Below, in pieces: positions 40,556 to 48,806 of a stretch of DNA of 64,000 nucleotides. The notes under the pieces were generated by a model. That model was not told the DNA's origin. It did not search any database and saw only the letters and a list, made by a program, of their open reading frames with translations. Origin of the DNA: an uncultured Oscillospiraceae bacterium (GTDB lineage Bacteria > Bacillota > Clostridia > Oscillospirales > Oscillospiraceae); assembly GCA_934630985.1 (NCBI GenBank), contig CAKTXO010000001.1, positions 1 through 64,000 on the forward strand, written 5' to 3'. Positions within the stretch are counted from its first letter, which is position 1; the number at the start of each line of letters is the position of its first letter. A program made the position numbers and the translations under genes.

Positions 40556-41932
40556 TCAATATCCGAGCTGTCGGTTAACCACATTTCCGTCAATGGCATT
40601 CAGGGTCAGCATGGGTTGGGTGGTATAGCTCGCACCTTTTCTCATCGAATCAGAGGCACCATCCCCAAGCTCATACCAATTCCAGGTGCCCCAGAAGTCC
40701 CACACCGGAACAATGGTGCCCTGCAGGGAGCCTTTGTCACGAATGCGCATCAGTGTTAGGGAGACTTTTGTGATTTCCACATCCATATGGGTATCGCAAC
40801 CGTCGATACGGTCCAGATCAACCAAACTTGTTTCCTTTGGCCCGACGACAACGACAGGCAGCATGGTGTCGGCAATGGATGCGATTTCGTCAAAGGACAT
40901 CAGAGCGGTCTGTGGTTCCTTTACGATAGGCTCCGCACTAGGCGAGGACCATGTAAAGGATAGAATTCCGTCTTTTCCGACCACAATTCGGATGTTCTCC
41001 TTCACCCAGGACACGGTATCCGGATTCGTTTCTTCGGAACAGCAGTAATCCCAATACTGGTAAAACTCGTTTTCATGCTCCACATCTTCTTCACGAATGC
41101 TGGAGATAGGGATACCGTTTACGGTTGGGGTATAGTAAAGATACCAAGTGCCGTCGTTTTCCCACCATGGCCGTACATCGTCCAGAGTCATATTGTCTAA
41201 GCCAAGCTCCTGCATCAGCGCGTTTGCCTGAGTAATGGCATCTTCTTTGGAAATGTCGCCCCAGTCTTCGTCGCCCCGATGATACTTATAGTCGTTCCGA
41301 ATGATGCTCGCGCTCGTCCAAAATCCGCCTACTTCGTTTCGGATGTTTATGTCATATTTGACCCCATCTATGGTTGCAAAGCCGCTGACCTCAGTGGGTT
41401 CACCCGAATCAGAAAACCCGTGGACAATCGGTTTCTCCACCGGAGCTTTTTCGATTTCCGCAGTGTAGTAGGCATTCAGTTCCTTTCTGCGCTTTTCCAA
41501 CTGCTCCGGAGAATTGGGCTTGTCCGGGTCCGATTGCCACTCCGGGGAGTTGATGTAGTCAAGACACTCCTGAAGCTCCTGCTTTGTTTGAACGAAGCCG
41601 TAAAGCGGTTCTCCTTTCAGGAACACCCGCAGAAGGGTATCCACATCCTCCTGGGTAAACTCTCTGGGGGTCACGGTAGCTGTGGGAAGCACCACGCCCT
41701 GCTCTGCCACTACCTGGGCATCTGCGTGGATGGTAAGCTTGCCCTCCTGGGCCGTCCAGTCCCCGGTGAATTTCTCCGGGAAAGAATAGCTTTCCTGCTC
41801 TTGAGCGCTCTTTTCAATGAGCATTGCCTGATTGATACTGGTAGGCTCGGTCTGCTCCTGATTCTTGCCGCAGCCTGACAGCATAGCCAGAGCCAGGATA
41901 CAGGTTGCGATACGCAATGTTTTCTTTTTCAT
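40556..41932 (-). CDS. Predicted lipoprotein, large extracytoplasmic domain (DUF6034-like)
   Basis: The 458-residue protein begins MKKKTLRIATCILALAMLSGCGK, a lipoprotein signal with lipobox LSGC. AAAGGA lies 9 bases before the ATG. The mature part is acidic and Trp/Tyr-rich with no enzymatic motif that I recognise; its general look resembles clostridial lipoproteins grouped as DUF6034, which is recalled rather than checked. It follows the sensor kinase gene by 86 bases on the same strand. It may be a sensory or target lipoprotein of that two-component system. Confidence 0.8.
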   Translation of the reverse strand: MKKKTLRIATCILALAMLSGCGKNQEQTEPTSINQAMLIEKSAQEQESYSFPEKFTGDWTAQEGKLTIHADAQVVAEQGVVLPTATVTPREFTQEDVDTLLRVFLKGEPLYGFVQTKQELQECLDYINSPEWQSDPDKPNSPEQLEKRRKELNAYYTAEIEKAPVEKPIVHGFSDSGEPTEVSGFATIDGVKYDINIRNEVGGFWTSASIIRNDYKYHRGDEDWGDISKEDAITQANALMQELGLDNMTLDDVRPWWENDGTWYLYYTPTVNGIPISSIREEDVEHENEFYQYWDYCCSEETNPDTVSWVKENIRIVVGKDGILSFTWSSPSAEPIVKEPQTALMSFDEIASIADTMLPVVVVGPKETSLVDLDRIDGCDTHMDVEITKVSLTLMRIRDKGSLQGTIVPVWDFWGTWNWYELGDGASDSMRKGASYTTQPMLTLNAIDGNVVNRQLGY

Positions 41933-42018
41933 TGTAACACATCCTTTCGTTTTCTTTGGGATGGTTCCAGAATACCATAGACGAGATCAAAAGAGTTTAC
42001 CGCTCTTTTACCGTTTGA

Positions 42019-43398
42019 TTACCGTTGCGGCTCTGGCAGGACAATTCGGACAGTAGTACCTTCGCCAACGGTACTGTCCAGTTTCAGTGTACCGCCGTGA
42101 ACAGAGGCGATTTCCCGTACCAATGCCAGCCCAAGACCGAAACCGCCATTTGCTTTGCTGCGGGAAGGGTCGCCCATATAGAAGGGATCGGTGACGCGTT
42201 GCAGGTCTTTTTCCGGAATGCCCCTGCCATGGTCGGAAACTGTGAAGCCCATTTCAACTGCAAGAACCTCAATAGACCCACCCGGTTTGGATGCCTTGGC
42301 GCTGTTTTCAACAAGATTTACAAGAGCGCTACATATGAGGTCTTTATCCATGGAGAGGGTATCTACGCTGTAGGATACGTTTAGAGAAACACCATATTTT
42401 TCGCAGATCCCTTTGGCGAGCGTCTGAACCTGATCCAAAAGCTCCGGGACGGATGCCGTGGAAAGCTTTGCATTCTTTTTCATGGACAGGAGCGTCAAAA
42501 GCTTTTTGACCATGGTTTCCAGCCAATGAAGCTGGGTATCCATGCTTTCCAGAAGTGCAGCCTGCTTTTCTTCCGGGAGATAGACGCTTTGCAGCGTGTT
42601 GACATTCAGAAGCAGGGATGTCAGCGGCGTTTTCAGCTCATGGGTAACAGCACCGATAAAGAGCTTCTGCCGTTGGTTCTGCTCCTGCAAGGTATCCACA
42701 TGGGTTTCCACTGCAAGAGCCATTCGGTTGAAATTCTTTGCCAGTACGCCAACTTCGTCCTGAGAGATAACAGGAACTCGCTGACTGTAGTTACCGGCTG
42801 CGATACAGTCAGCAGCTTCTGAAAGTTCGGATAGTGGCCGGAGCGTCCGTGAGATCAGCCAATGAACTGCGGCAAGTCCCATGAGACCAATGGATAGCGC
42901 CAAAAGGGCGAATCGTCCACTGAGCTGCAGAAGCTGGAAATAGATGCCTGACGCGTCCACAACCAGATACACTTTGCACTCGGTCCCCAGAATTTCTGTG
43001 GCTCTGCCCAGAATCAGAAGGTGTTTTCCATTTGTGAAAACTCGGGTTGATTGCGAAATGCTACCCAAATGTACATCCAGGCAATCCTCTGGATCAATCT
43101 GAGTGGATGCGGTCAGGTGTTCCCCATTCACAACGAGAACACTGCCGGGAACGCCGCAGGATCGAAAGCAATAGGTGAAGAGTGCTTTTTGCGAAAGCGT
43201 GTCAAGATTTTCGGAGGGACTGCTATAGATATTTCTTGAAAAGGAGGAGACCAAATCTTCCATTGTTTCCTGGGAGTTTTGCAAAAGGGTGCTATAAGAT
43301 TGCTTCCGCACTTGCCAGAGCATTGCCGCTGTCAGACTAACTGCAACCCCAAGAAGAAGCACTGCACAGAGCGCGGTCAATTTTGTTTTTAGTTTCAT
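42019..43398 (-). CDS. Sensor histidine kinase, HAMP-containing
   Basis: The 459-residue protein has a transmembrane helix at about 8-28, an extracellular sensing region to about 160, a second helix at about 163-183, then a HAMP domain. The H-box THELKTPLTS has phospho-accepting His253; N-box NLVENSAKAS, G1 DHGRGIP and G2 GGFGLGLAL complete the kinase. GGAGG lies 4 bases before the ATG. Its start overlaps the response regulator stop by 4 bases, so they form a cognate pair. The stimulus is unknown; the extracellular part has four Cys residues. Confidence 0.95.
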   Translation of the reverse strand: MKLKTKLTALCAVLLLGVAVSLTAAMLWQVRKQSYSTLLQNSQETMEDLVSSFSRNIYSSPSENLDTLSQKALFTYCFRSCGVPGSVLVVNGEHLTASTQIDPEDCLDVHLGSISQSTRVFTNGKHLLILGRATEILGTECKVYLVVDASGIYFQLLQLSGRFALLALSIGLMGLAAVHWLISRTLRPLSELSEAADCIAAGNYSQRVPVISQDEVGVLAKNFNRMALAVETHVDTLQEQNQRQKLFIGAVTHELKTPLTSLLLNVNTLQSVYLPEEKQAALLESMDTQLHWLETMVKKLLTLLSMKKNAKLSTASVPELLDQVQTLAKGICEKYGVSLNVSYSVDTLSMDKDLICSALVNLVENSAKASKPGGSIEVLAVEMGFTVSDHGRGIPEKDLQRVTDPFYMGDPSRSKANGGFGLGLALVREIASVHGGTLKLDSTVGEGTTVRIVLPEPQR

Positions 43399-44057
43399 CG
43401 TTCCTCCAACCGGTAGCCGGCTTTCGAGATAGTTCGGATTTCGTCGGACAAATTCAGCTTTTTTCGGAGATTGGCAATGCGAACATCCACGGTGCGAATA
43501 TCTCCAAAGTAGTCCTGACCCCAGATTTCATTTAAAATGCGTTCCCGGGAAACGGTGCGATTCTTATTCTTCATCAGCACCGCCAACACATCAAATTCCA
43601 GGGGCGGCAAATTGATTTCCTCTCCGTTCCTATGTAGACGGCGATTGCTGTTATCCAGCGTCAGATCCCGAAAATGGTAGACTTCATTTAATTTGCCACT
43701 GCGCTTCAATACCTTTTCCATGCGAACCATCAAGGCGAGCATATCGAAGGGCTTTGCTATGTAGTCCTCCGCACCACCTCGCAGCCCCTGCACTTCGTGC
43801 TGGGCATCTCCCATGGCAGTCAAACAGATCACGGGGATTCCATATTCCTGTAGCTTCGGCAGCAGCGCGAAGCCATCTATTCCGGGCAGCATCATGTCAA
43901 GTAAAGCCAGATCATAGTCATGGTTTGCTTCCAGAGCATTCCATGCAGTAAGGCCATTGTCAAAGGTCGTGACAATATAGTCCGCACTTTCCAAATTCAG
44001 CTGTAATACTTGGGAAATGGCGGTGTCGTCCTCTATTATCAGAATTCTATTACCCAT
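43395..44057 (-). CDS. OmpR-family response regulator
   Basis: The 220-residue protein has a receiver domain (acidic pocket EDD at 9-11, phospho-acceptor Asp54 in LLDMMLPG, Lys in IAKPFD near 102) followed by a winged-helix DNA-binding domain (LTPLEFD-type NLPPLEFDVLAVLMKN, then ILNEIWG and TVDVRIANLRKKL). AGGAGG lies 7 bases before the ATG. It is the first gene of a three-gene minus-strand unit with the kinase and lipoprotein. Autoregulation is likely but untested. Confidence 0.96.
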   Translation of the reverse strand: MGNRILIIEDDTAISQVLQLNLESADYIVTTFDNGLTAWNALEANHDYDLALLDMMLPGIDGFALLPKLQEYGIPVICLTAMGDAQHEVQGLRGGAEDYIAKPFDMLALMVRMEKVLKRSGKLNEVYHFRDLTLDNSNRRLHRNGEEINLPPLEFDVLAVLMKNKNRTVSRERILNEIWGQDYFGDIRTVDVRIANLRKKLNLSDEIRTISKAGYRLEER

Positions 44058-44083
44058 GGATGAACCTCCTATCTGTTTTTACC

Positions 44084-44100
44084 ATTATAGCATACCTGCA
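44084..44100 (-). promoter_or_regulatory. Predicted extended -10 promoter of the two-component operon
   Basis: On the minus strand a perfect TATAAT (44089-44084) is preceded by TGC, forming an extended -10. No good -35 is seen at 17 bases. It lies about 27 bases upstream of the response regulator ATG. Confidence 0.6.
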
Positions 44101-44247
44101 TATTCGGGTGTTTACCAAAATATTACCGTTTGTTAGTTTGTGCATTGAGTTCGTTAAACGGTATCCCAAAGCGGCTTGCCGTCCGAGTAGAGAAAAAGCC
44201 TCCCCGGAATCGAAAGACCCCGGGGAGGTCGGCGTGCCAAAAAAGTC

Positions 44248-44410
44248 TTAAGGAAGCTCTGATTAGGGCCTATCTGAAAACCGTCAACACGCCCAAACAG
44301 CGGGTCTTTTCCACCTGCTGGGCACCATTTTTTCTTGCAATACCCAGAGTATTCCTGCAAAAAAATGGCTTCATCAGGCGGAAAATCCCTCACCGTTGGT
44401 CATATTTCCG
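44248..44410. repeat. Divergent copy of a palindromic element (related to 54099-54272)
   Basis: It begins TTAAGGAAGCTCTGATTA, matching the terminal repeat of the element at 54099-54272. Inside it shares the order GCGG-TCTTTT, a CCATTTTTT arm, an AATAC-N5-GTATTCC hairpin and a GGAAAATC-CTC segment. The right terminal repeat is missing or degraded. The gene-free region 44101-44781 otherwise holds the 77-bp repeat, short hairpins and a terminator. Confidence 0.6.
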
Positions 44411-44426
44411 GTTTCCAGATAGACCC

Positions 44427-44503
44427 TAGATGGGTTCGAATTACGGTGGAGGAAGAACGAATGTGTTCCCGAGTGACAGATTTCGATGGCTGACTTTGCG
44501 AAG
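44427..44503. repeat. 77-bp direct repeat, copy 2
   Basis: Identical to 40302-40378 in the same orientation, about 4.1 kb away. It is followed by two tight hairpins. Confidence 0.95.
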
Positions 44504-44518
44504 AAAAGTCATATGGTT

Positions 44519-44565
44519 GCAACCAGTTTTTGAACTGGTTGCCGCCAAATGCCACTGGCATTTGG
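44519..44565. repeat. Two adjacent short hairpins
   Basis: GCAACCAGTT-TTTG-AACTGGTTGC (44519-44542) and CCAAATGCC-ACT-GGCATTTGG (44545-44565) are perfect inverted repeats. Their cores match other short palindromes of the window. Confidence 0.85.
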
Positions 44566-44687
44566 CATTTAGACGGGTTCGAATCCTGACACTCGGCAAC
44601 AAAAAGGCCGCCTTTTTGTCGTGTGCCGATAAGACAGTAATTTGAGAAAACTAAAAAATCGGCATCTGCCAAGCAGAATTGGACAAC

Positions 44688-44730
44688 AAAACAGGCGGCA
44701 CACAGCTTCGGTTGAGTGCTGCCTGTTTTT
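44688..44730. terminator. Terminator-like hairpin
   Basis: AACAGGCGGCACACAGC and GTTGAGTGCTGCCTGTTTTT pair around TTCG with two mismatches, then a T-run. It may be the leftover terminator of a lost gene; no intact gene precedes it. Confidence 0.6.
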
Positions 44731-44781
44731 GTACATCAAAGGGTTAAAAATCACCGATTTTCAGCTCTGTAAAGTCAGGGT

Positions 44782-45055
44782 ATGATCGAAAATGCGCTGC
44801 TTCTGATCCTTGATGAGGCGACCAGCTCTGTAGATACCAAGACAGAGCTGTTGGTACAGGAGGCCATGGCAAAGCTGACGAAGGGGCGTACCTCCTTCGT
44901 GATTGCGCACCGGCTCTCCACTATTAAAAACGCCGACCTTAATTCTGGTTATGAAGGGCAGCGATATCATCGAAAGCGGCTCCCATCAAGAACTGATGCA
45001 AAAGGGCGGCTTCTATGCGGAGCTGTATAACAGCCAGTTCGAGCAAGCCTCGTGA
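44782..45055 (+). pseudogene. ABC exporter ATPase, 3' remnant, truncated and frameshifted
   Basis: The fragment encodes the end of an ABC exporter nucleotide-binding domain: MIEN, Walker B with D-loop ([12 protein letters not shown]) and the H-loop ([14 protein letters not shown]). Near 44940 the frame is lost. Shifting it restores [31 protein letters not shown] and a stop at 45053. Walker A, the signature motif and the membrane domain are missing upstream, so this is a decayed remnant. The rest of an MsbA/LmrA-like gene has been deleted, probably by recombination among the surrounding repeats. Confidence 0.9.
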
Positions 45056-45235
45056 TAATAACAGCTAAAATCGGATAGACAGTTTGTCTCGAATCTAAAT
45101 GAAAAATCGGCTGCATCGAAAAGCATTGAAAAGTATTGCCGCTGATTTTTCATTGTTGGAATCAATAGAAATTGACAGATAGCAGAAAATTCCCTTGACA
45201 AATCTCGTCTCAAAATAGCAAAGTGCCCAAATAGA

Positions 45236-45440
45236 ACAACGTCATTGCGAGCCAGTGGTGCTCCGCGCAGCGAATCAAAATCGAAATGACTGCCAGTGGC
45301 AGTCATACCTTAATGTAGCTCACACTGGCGTGGCAATCCCCCCGATTTTCAAACATCTACGTTAGGAAATCTTGGATTTTACGCCTATCCGGGGGATTGC
45401 CACACCAGTGACATCGGTCACTGGTTCGCAATGACATTGT
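45236..45440. repeat. Long-palindrome intergenic element, copy A
   Basis: About 205 bp with terminal inverted repeats: GTCATTGCGAGCCAGTG at the left and the near-complement CACTGGTTCGCAATGAC at the right. Inside are TGGCAATCCCCC and GGGGGATTGCCA arms and the hairpin TGACTGCC-AGT-GGCAGTCA. Related copies lie at 50384-50522 and 60820-61132. It sits in the gene-free region 45056-45647, which otherwise holds only the patatin promoter. Confidence 0.85.
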
Positions 45441-45579
45441 ATATTTTGGCTATGTTGACCCTTAGGGGCTCTTAACGAGACAACCCCTTTTTCACTATTC
45501 ACGATTCAATCTTCACTTTTCACCAATCAACGCATTCAGGATTTTTGGAAGTGAAGGGTCAGTGGTAAAAACAATCCCC

Positions 45580-45608
45580 TTGCGGGAAAACGAAAGTTAT
45601 GCTATAGT
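45580..45608 (+). promoter_or_regulatory. Predicted promoter of the patatin-like gene
   Basis: TTGCGG (45580-45585), 17-base spacer with TG, and TATAGT (45603-45608), 40 bases before the start codon. Confidence 0.65.
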
Positions 45609-45647
45609 ATTTCCAGAGTTAACTGGGCTTTTGGAGGACTTGAGCAT

Positions 45648-46490
45648 ATGAAAACCGGAATTGTAGACGTAGGCGGCGGCCTTCGTGGTATTTACGCCGC
45701 AGGCGTCCTGGACTACTGCATGGCGGAGAACATTCGCTTTGACCTGGGAATCGGGGTCTCGGCAGGCTCTGCCAACCTGACCTCCTACTGCGCCGGGCAG
45801 AAGGGGCGCAATTACATTTTTTATACGGACTACTCCTTCCGCAAGGAGTATATGGGCGTTGAGAACTTCCTGTCCCAGCGTTCCTATGTGGATCTGGATT
45901 ACGTCTATGGCACCTTGAGCAGCGCGAATGGGGAATACCCGGTGGACTATCCCGCCATTCGGGACAATCCCATGGAGTTCTATGTGGTGGCCACCGAGGC
46001 AAGAACCGGCCGCCCCAAGTACTTTACCAAGGCGGATATTCATCAGGACAATTACGACATTATGAAAGCCTCCTCGTCCATTCCTGTGGTGTGCAAGCCC
46101 TATGAGATTGACGGGGTACCCTACTACGACGGTGCCCTGTCCGACCCGGTGCCGGTAGAGAAGGCCTTTGCCTTAGGCTGTGACCGGGTGGTGCTGCTGC
46201 TGACCAAGCCTGAGCGGTTCCTGCGCACCCCAAACAAGGACGAGCGTCTGGCTGCCTGTATCCGGCATACCTACCCGGCGGCGGCTCGGAGCCTGTGTCA
46301 GCGGGCTCAGCGGTATAATGAGAGCGTAGCCCTTGCCCGGCTTCAGGCTCGTCAGGGCAAGGTGCTGGTGGTGGCTCCGGAGGATACCTTCGGCGTGGAC
46401 ACCCTGACCCGGGACAAGGAAGCCCTGGACAGGCTCTACCGGGCAGGCTTCGCCGACGGCGAAAAAATCAAGGCGTTTTTGAGTAAATAA
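45648..46490 (+). CDS. Patatin-like phospholipase family protein
   Basis: The 280-residue protein shows the patatin catalytic dyad: oxyanion-hole GGGLRG at 9-14, nucleophile elbow GVSAG with Ser38, and the DGA motif with Asp161. It lacks a signal peptide, so it is cytoplasmic or membrane-peripheral. It would hydrolyse acyl chains of lipids. GGAGG precedes the ATG by 10 bases. Bacterial members of this group (YjjU-like) have this length. It stands alone between a promoter and a terminator. Confidence 0.92.
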   Translation: MKTGIVDVGGGLRGIYAAGVLDYCMAENIRFDLGIGVSAGSANLTSYCAGQKGRNYIFYTDYSFRKEYMGVENFLSQRSYVDLDYVYGTLSSANGEYPVDYPAIRDNPMEFYVVATEARTGRPKYFTKADIHQDNYDIMKASSSIPVVCKPYEIDGVPYYDGALSDPVPVEKAFALGCDRVVLLLTKPERFLRTPNKDERLAACIRHTYPAAARSLCQRAQRYNESVALARLQARQGKVLVVAPEDTFGVDTLTRDKEALDRLYRAGFADGEKIKAFLSK

Positions 46491-46491
46491 T

Positions 46492-46524
46492 GAAAAGGAG
46501 CTGCGGCAAGCAGCTCCTTTTTGT
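46492..46524 (+). terminator. Terminator after the patatin-like gene
   Basis: AAAAGGAGCTG and CAGCTCCTTTTT pair around CGGCAAG immediately after the stop codon. Confidence 0.9.
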
Positions 46525-46619
46525 GTCATTATCTTTCTCTTATCAAACGGTACACTGAATAATAATCGAAAACTATTACCTGCATTGAACGCTAATATTA
46601 TTATAACAATTGCAAAAGA

Positions 46620-46657
46620 AAAGTAGCTTCTTCAGTTGTCCTGAAGAAGCTACTTTC
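46620..46657. terminator. Perfect inverted repeat in AT-rich DNA
   Basis: AAAGTAGCTTCTTCAG and its exact complement flank a 5-base loop. On the minus strand it lies about 85 bases beyond the small gene 46743-46961 and could be its terminator; the closing A/T run suits either strand. Confidence 0.65.
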
Positions 46658-46742
46658 GATAAACCACGCACTCAGATCTGGTTAATCAAATCTAAAAAAT
46701 AATAAACTTATAATATACATTATTCAATTGTCACCGTTGGGG

Positions 46743-46961
46743 TTAGATGTACTGCCTCAACCAGTCGGGTAAGTCGGGACTATTGACATCCCAAGAGTCA
46801 ACTTCATCCTCACTCTCGACCCACTCGTTTTCGTTCCCGTCGAAACACTTACGTCTATGGTGCTTGTACTTGACGACGGTGTTGCCCTCTAGGCGGTACT
46901 TGTAGCAATAGTAGTTCTGCTTGCCATAGCCTCCATACTCTTCTGTAGTATAGATAGTCAT
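46743..46961 (-). CDS. Hypothetical small protein (72 residues)
   Basis: The ATG at 46961 has AGGAGGG 9 bases upstream. The product is Tyr-rich at the N-terminus ([22 protein letters not shown]), basic in the middle and strongly acidic at the end ([16 protein letters not shown]), closing with PDWLRQYI. No family is recognised. The gene and its flanks are clearly more AT-rich than neighbouring DNA, which suggests separate origin. A small regulator or phage-type protein is possible. Confidence 0.65.
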   Translation of the reverse strand: MTIYTTEEYGGYGKQNYYCYKYRLEGNTVVKYKHHRRKCFDGNENEWVESEDEVDSWDVNSPDLPDWLRQYI

Positions 46962-47164
46962 AAGCAACGTCCCTCCTATTAAAAGTATTGAGGACAGCTA
47001 TTCAATTGTGAGGCTCATCCTCAACAATATCCTATATAATAATTGCGGAAAAGTAAAGATGGAAAAATCAACAAATTTTTGCATCCGATTTTGTCATAGC
47101 TTCCAGGCAACCAAGATTAGCAAGTCGCTATCACGATATCTCCAGAAACTCTACCACCTGCTTC

Positions 47165-47200
47165 AAAAAGGCCTCGAGCAGCTATGCTCAAGGCCTTTTT
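47165..47200. terminator. Bidirectional terminator
   Basis: AAAAAGGCCTCGAGCA and TGCTCAAGGCCTTTTT pair around GCTA with one mismatch. It lies 41 bases beyond the DUF362 gene stop and serves the minus strand. The gene-free DNA between 46962 and 47164 shows no other feature. Confidence 0.85.
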
Positions 47201-47240
47201 GAATATTCAGGGTAGCTATTCCGGTTAAAGAGAAAGGTGG

Positions 47241-48107
47241 TTACTTCACTTCCACCAGCTCATATTCTCTGCTGCCGAAGCCCAAGGCGGCGGCGGCCTC
47301 GATGGTGTGCACGCCGTTCCGGCTTTCCACACGCTCCAGGAAGTGGGCCTTGCCCGGGTCGTCACAGCCGTAGACCAGATCGATGCAGGCCTGATCGATG
47401 GCAACGGGATCGGTGGAGGCCAGTACGCCAATATCGGCAAGGCAGGGATCCTCGGCCACCGCACAGCAGTCGCAGTCCACGCTCATGTTCTTCATGACGT
47501 TAATGTAAACCGCGTTGCCCTTGAAATACTCCACCACGGAGCTGGCGGCGTCCGCCATAGACTCCAGGAAGGAATCGTGGTCAGCCGTCCACAGCTGCTT
47601 GGGATCGCCCGCACCGTGGATATAGGCCTTGCCATAGGAGGAGGCTACGCCAATGGACAGCTGCTTCAGGGCTCCGCCGTAGCCGCCCATGGGATGTCCC
47701 TTGAAGTGGGACAGCACCAGCATGGAATCGTAATTGGCAATATCCTTGCCCACAAAGTTTTTGTGAATCACTTTGCCGCCCGGGATAGGCAGCTCCAGGT
47801 CAGGGCCTTGAGCGTCCAGCAGGTCAACGGTAAAGTACCGGTTCCAGCCGTGGTCTTCCAGCAGAGCCAGATGCTTGGGGGTGGTGTTCCGAGCACCTTC
47901 ATAGGCGGTGTTGCACTCGACCACCGTGCCGCCGACATAATCAATAATCTCCTTCCAGAAGTCCGGATGGAGGAAATTTTGATTTCCCTTTTCACCGGAG
48001 TGAACCTTCACGGCCACCTTGCCGGGCAGCTCCTTGCCAACCAACTTGTACAGCCGCAAAACGGCGTCCGGGGTAATGGTGCGGGAAAAATAAACCGTAG
48101 ATTTCAT
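47241..48107 (-). CDS. DUF362 domain-containing protein
   Basis: The 288-residue protein has the DUF362 features: an N-terminal VAVKVHSGEKGN segment, then GGTVVECNTAYEGAR, a central VLSHFKGHPMGGYGGALKQLSIG region and CDCCAVAEDP with closely spaced Cys residues. The C-terminus has DPVAIDQACIDLV. AAGGAG lies 7 bases before the ATG. Family members are linked to iron-sulfur proteins, but the biochemical role is not settled. This one lacks an added ferredoxin domain. It is cytoplasmic and appears monocistronic. Confidence 0.9.
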   Translation of the reverse strand: MKSTVYFSRTITPDAVLRLYKLVGKELPGKVAVKVHSGEKGNQNFLHPDFWKEIIDYVGGTVVECNTAYEGARNTTPKHLALLEDHGWNRYFTVDLLDAQGPDLELPIPGGKVIHKNFVGKDIANYDSMLVLSHFKGHPMGGYGGALKQLSIGVASSYGKAYIHGAGDPKQLWTADHDSFLESMADAASSVVEYFKGNAVYINVMKNMSVDCDCCAVAEDPCLADIGVLASTDPVAIDQACIDLVYGCDDPGKAHFLERVESRNGVHTIEAAAALGFGSREYELVEVK

Positions 48108-48151
48108 AGCGCATCTCCTTGCTTCTTGGATTGTGCCGGAGGCACATCCTT

Positions 48152-48180
48152 ATTCTAAACCGAAAGGGACAAATTGGCAA
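48152..48180 (-). promoter_or_regulatory. Predicted promoter of the DUF362 gene
   Basis: On the minus strand TTGCCA (48180-48175), 17 bases, TAGAAT (48157-48152), 45 bases before the start codon. The -35 lies just beyond the rhodanese stop. Confidence 0.65.
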
Positions 48181-48187
48181 GTATTTT

Positions 48188-48517
48188 TTATAGCAGACCG
48201 TATTCCATGCCGTAGGGCCAGCCGTTGAGGCCGCCCAGATTGTAGAGCCGGGTATAGCCCAGTTCGTCCAGCTTGACGGCGGCCAGAGCCGCCCGGCGGC
48301 CGGTGCGGCAGTAGAGAAGGACGGGCGCGTCTAAGTCTGGCAAAACATCCAGAATTTCCCCCTCATCCATGGTTTCCAAGTCCTCCTGGGGGAGAAGAAC
48401 CGCCCCGGCCGCGTGCTCAATGCCGTATTCCTCCTCGGTACGCACATCCAGAAGAACGCTGCCCGGGCAGGTGTCCAGAATGTGCTTTCCTTCCTCGAAG
48501 GAGATGTAGTCAATCAT
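48188..48517 (-). CDS. Rhodanese-like domain protein
   Basis: A single 109-residue rhodanese domain: LLDVRTEEEYGIEHAAGAV near 22-40 and the active-site loop CRTGRR with Cys70, the residue that carries persulfide. AGGAGG lies 7 bases before the ATG. It may transfer sulfane sulfur from a donor in the cytoplasm. It precedes the DUF362 gene on the same strand, although that gene has its own promoter. Confidence 0.93.
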   Translation of the reverse strand: MIDYISFEEGKHILDTCPGSVLLDVRTEEEYGIEHAAGAVLLPQEDLETMDEGEILDVLPDLDAPVLLYCRTGRRAALAAVKLDELGYTRLYNLGGLNGWPYGMEYGLL

Positions 48518-48540
48518 GTGGGTTCCTCCTGTTAGTTATA

Positions 48541-48806
48541 TTGCAAAACATAGGTTTTTATATTGCTTTCAGTCACCCGGAGACTTTCAGTGCCGGTCCC
48601 TCCGGGGGCAATTTTCTTGTCCCGGCAAGAAAATTGATAAGAAGCCGGCTTAAGGGGCGCTGCCGAAAAGCCGCCCCCTTAAGTATCCCCCGGCCGCACC
48701 GCCGGAACTGCTCCAAAACATTTCGGATTTCTATGGGTGGTTCTGCCGGAAGCAGTTTGACAAACTGACACCGGCGGCACCGGTTTTCGGTGCCGCCGGG
48801 TAAGGC
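48541..48806. other. Gene-free region with three successive hairpins
   Basis: Three inverted repeats occur in a row: CAATTTTCTTG with its complement (48609-48637), CTTAAGGGG with CCCCTTAAG arms (about 48650-48683), and CCGGCGGCACCG with its complement (about 48770-48799). The last lies next to the sugar transferase stop and may act as its terminator, although no T-run follows. The open frame across the region shows no coding signal. Confidence 0.55.

Noticed and set aside
40221-40559. Minus-strand frame of 112 codons and its partner at 44400-44672 sharing a tail
   Set aside because: The shared segment is just the translation of the identical 77-bp direct repeat; the rest differs and no ribosome binding site is present.
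47008-47202. Plus-strand frame of 64 codons
   Set aside because: No ribosome binding site, and its end runs through a terminator hairpin.
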